The notes below the pieces were generated by a model. The model searched no databases. It was not told where the DNA came from and was given only the letters and a program-made list of their open reading frames with translations. A program made the translations under genes and the position numbers. DNA of 6,696 nt from Betaproteobacteria bacterium (lineage in GTDB: Bacteria; Pseudomonadota; Gammaproteobacteria; Burkholderiales; SG8-39), in contig SHXL01000153.1 of assembly GCA_009693345.1 (NCBI GenBank), positions 1 to 6,696 of the forward strand. Direction: 5' to 3'. Positions 6,374 to 6,696 of the stretch are shown piece by piece (position 1 is the stretch's first letter; each line of letters begins with the position of its first letter).

Positions 6374-6379
6374 GCAATG

Positions 6380-6384
6380 CTCCT
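6380..6384 (-). promoter_or_regulatory. RBS deciding the VOC gene start
   Basis: AGGAG on the minus strand lies 6 nt before the ATG at 6373, in the short gap after the TAA of the monooxygenase gene (6390-6392). It rules against the longer in-frame start near 6508, which lies inside that gene. Confidence 0.7.
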
Positions 6385-6389
6385 GTTGG

Positions 6390-6696
6390 TTAACCCGGAA
6401 AGGCCAGCAGCCGCTCCAGATCCGCCTGCGCTTGCGCCACCTGGCGCCCCGCCCGCCGAATGCGGCGATTCCTGAACCAGCAGGCGAGCGGGTTCGACCG
6501 CTGCCCATCGTCGCCCGCCTGCCGCGAAATCCGCATTACCGTCTCCACCCGCGGCTTGCGCCGCTTCACATAGCTCTCCAGCGCCTGCTCCAATCGATCG
6601 GCCGCCGCGAGCTCGTCGGCCAGCACTGCCGCATCCTCCATCGCCATGCCTGCGCCCTGGCCGATGTTCGGCGTCATGGCGTGGACCGCGTCGCCG
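6390..6696 (-). CDS. class A FAD-dependent monooxygenase, C-terminal part
   Basis: Partial; only about the last 101 codons are present and the gene continues past the right edge. The first visible residues, GDAVHAMTPNIGQGAGMAME followed by DAAVLADEL, are the conserved GD motif and following helix of class A flavoprotein hydroxylases (p-hydroxybenzoate / salicylate / 6-hydroxynicotinate hydroxylase superfamily), where the Asp contacts the FAD ribityl chain. These NAD(P)H- and O2-dependent enzymes hydroxylate aromatic or heteroaromatic rings. The tail contains YVKRRKPRVETVM and a basic stretch, WFRNRRIRRAGRQ, common at the end of these proteins. It ends with TAA at 6390-6392, 16 nt before the VOC gene, and is upstream of the VOC and ATPase genes in the same direction. 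The N-terminal Rossmann motif and substrate domain are out of view, so the substrate is unknown. An aromatic substrate is the usual choice but other substrates exist in the family. Confidence 0.88.
   Translation of the reverse strand, partial: GDAVHAMTPNIGQGAGMAMEDAAVLADELAAADRLEQALESYVKRRKPRVETVMRISRQAGDDGQRSNPLACWFRNRRIRRAGRQVAQAQADLERLLAFPG

Noticed and set aside
5970..6377. 136-codon N-terminal extension of the ABC ATPase
   Set aside because: It is an alternative frame of the VOC gene, Arg/Gly-rich and without a domain. The ATPase family N-terminus starts at 5969 in an ATGA overlap.
6374..6508. Upstream in-frame start for the VOC protein
   Set aside because: The extension overlaps the monooxygenase coding region and is Arg/Gly-rich; the ATG at 6373 has a well-placed AGGAG and gives the usual VOC N-terminus.
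1..6696. CRISPR array, insertion sequence, tRNA or rRNA
   Set aside because: I saw no spaced direct repeats, transposase motifs, terminal inverted repeats with target duplications, or tRNA/rRNA-like sequence; coding genes fill the window.

Overview
The window is high-GC (low-to-mid 60s % by eye), densely coded DNA from what looks like a chemoheterotrophic proteobacterium, most likely a Betaproteobacterium or a relative with large catabolic capacity. I infer this from gene content and codon use; there is no rRNA or other phylogenetic marker. I see no mobile element, CRISPR array, tRNA or rRNA. Nine genes fill the window and only one non-coding stretch exceeds 20 bp.

Layout. (1) A leftward operon from 2693 to the left edge: a large-subunit-type acyl-CoA dehydrogenase (1542-2693), a small-subunit-type acyl-CoA dehydrogenase (430-1533) and the N-terminal part of an NADP-dependent MDR-family oxidoreductase (1-428, cut by the edge). 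The two dehydrogenases resemble the PimC/PimD pair and divide the usual family motifs between them, which suggests an obligate heteromer. (2) A 51-bp divergent control region (2694-2744) with an imperfect palindrome. (3) A rightward operon (2745-5221): two different ABC permeases with a 4-nt overlap, then a periplasmic NMT1/TauA-type substrate-binding protein. (4) A leftward operon from the right edge to 5175: the C-terminal end of a class A FAD monooxygenase, a small VOC-fold protein, and the ABC ATPase expected to power the permeases. The ATPase converges on the substrate-binding protein gene and their coding ends overlap by 47 bp.

How it may work together (inference). A NitT/TauT-type ABC importer brings in a small, probably anionic organic compound. 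A flavin monooxygenase and a VOC protein could act on it or on a ring-type intermediate. The acyl-CoA dehydrogenase pair and the MDR reductase could handle a CoA-thioester stage, as in degradation of dicarboxylic or ring-cleavage acids. The substrate cannot be named from sequence alone. All protein families are known; the noteworthy points are the split importer with overlapping convergent ends, the two-permease design, the complementary motif loss in the dehydrogenase pair and the palindrome between the divergent operons.
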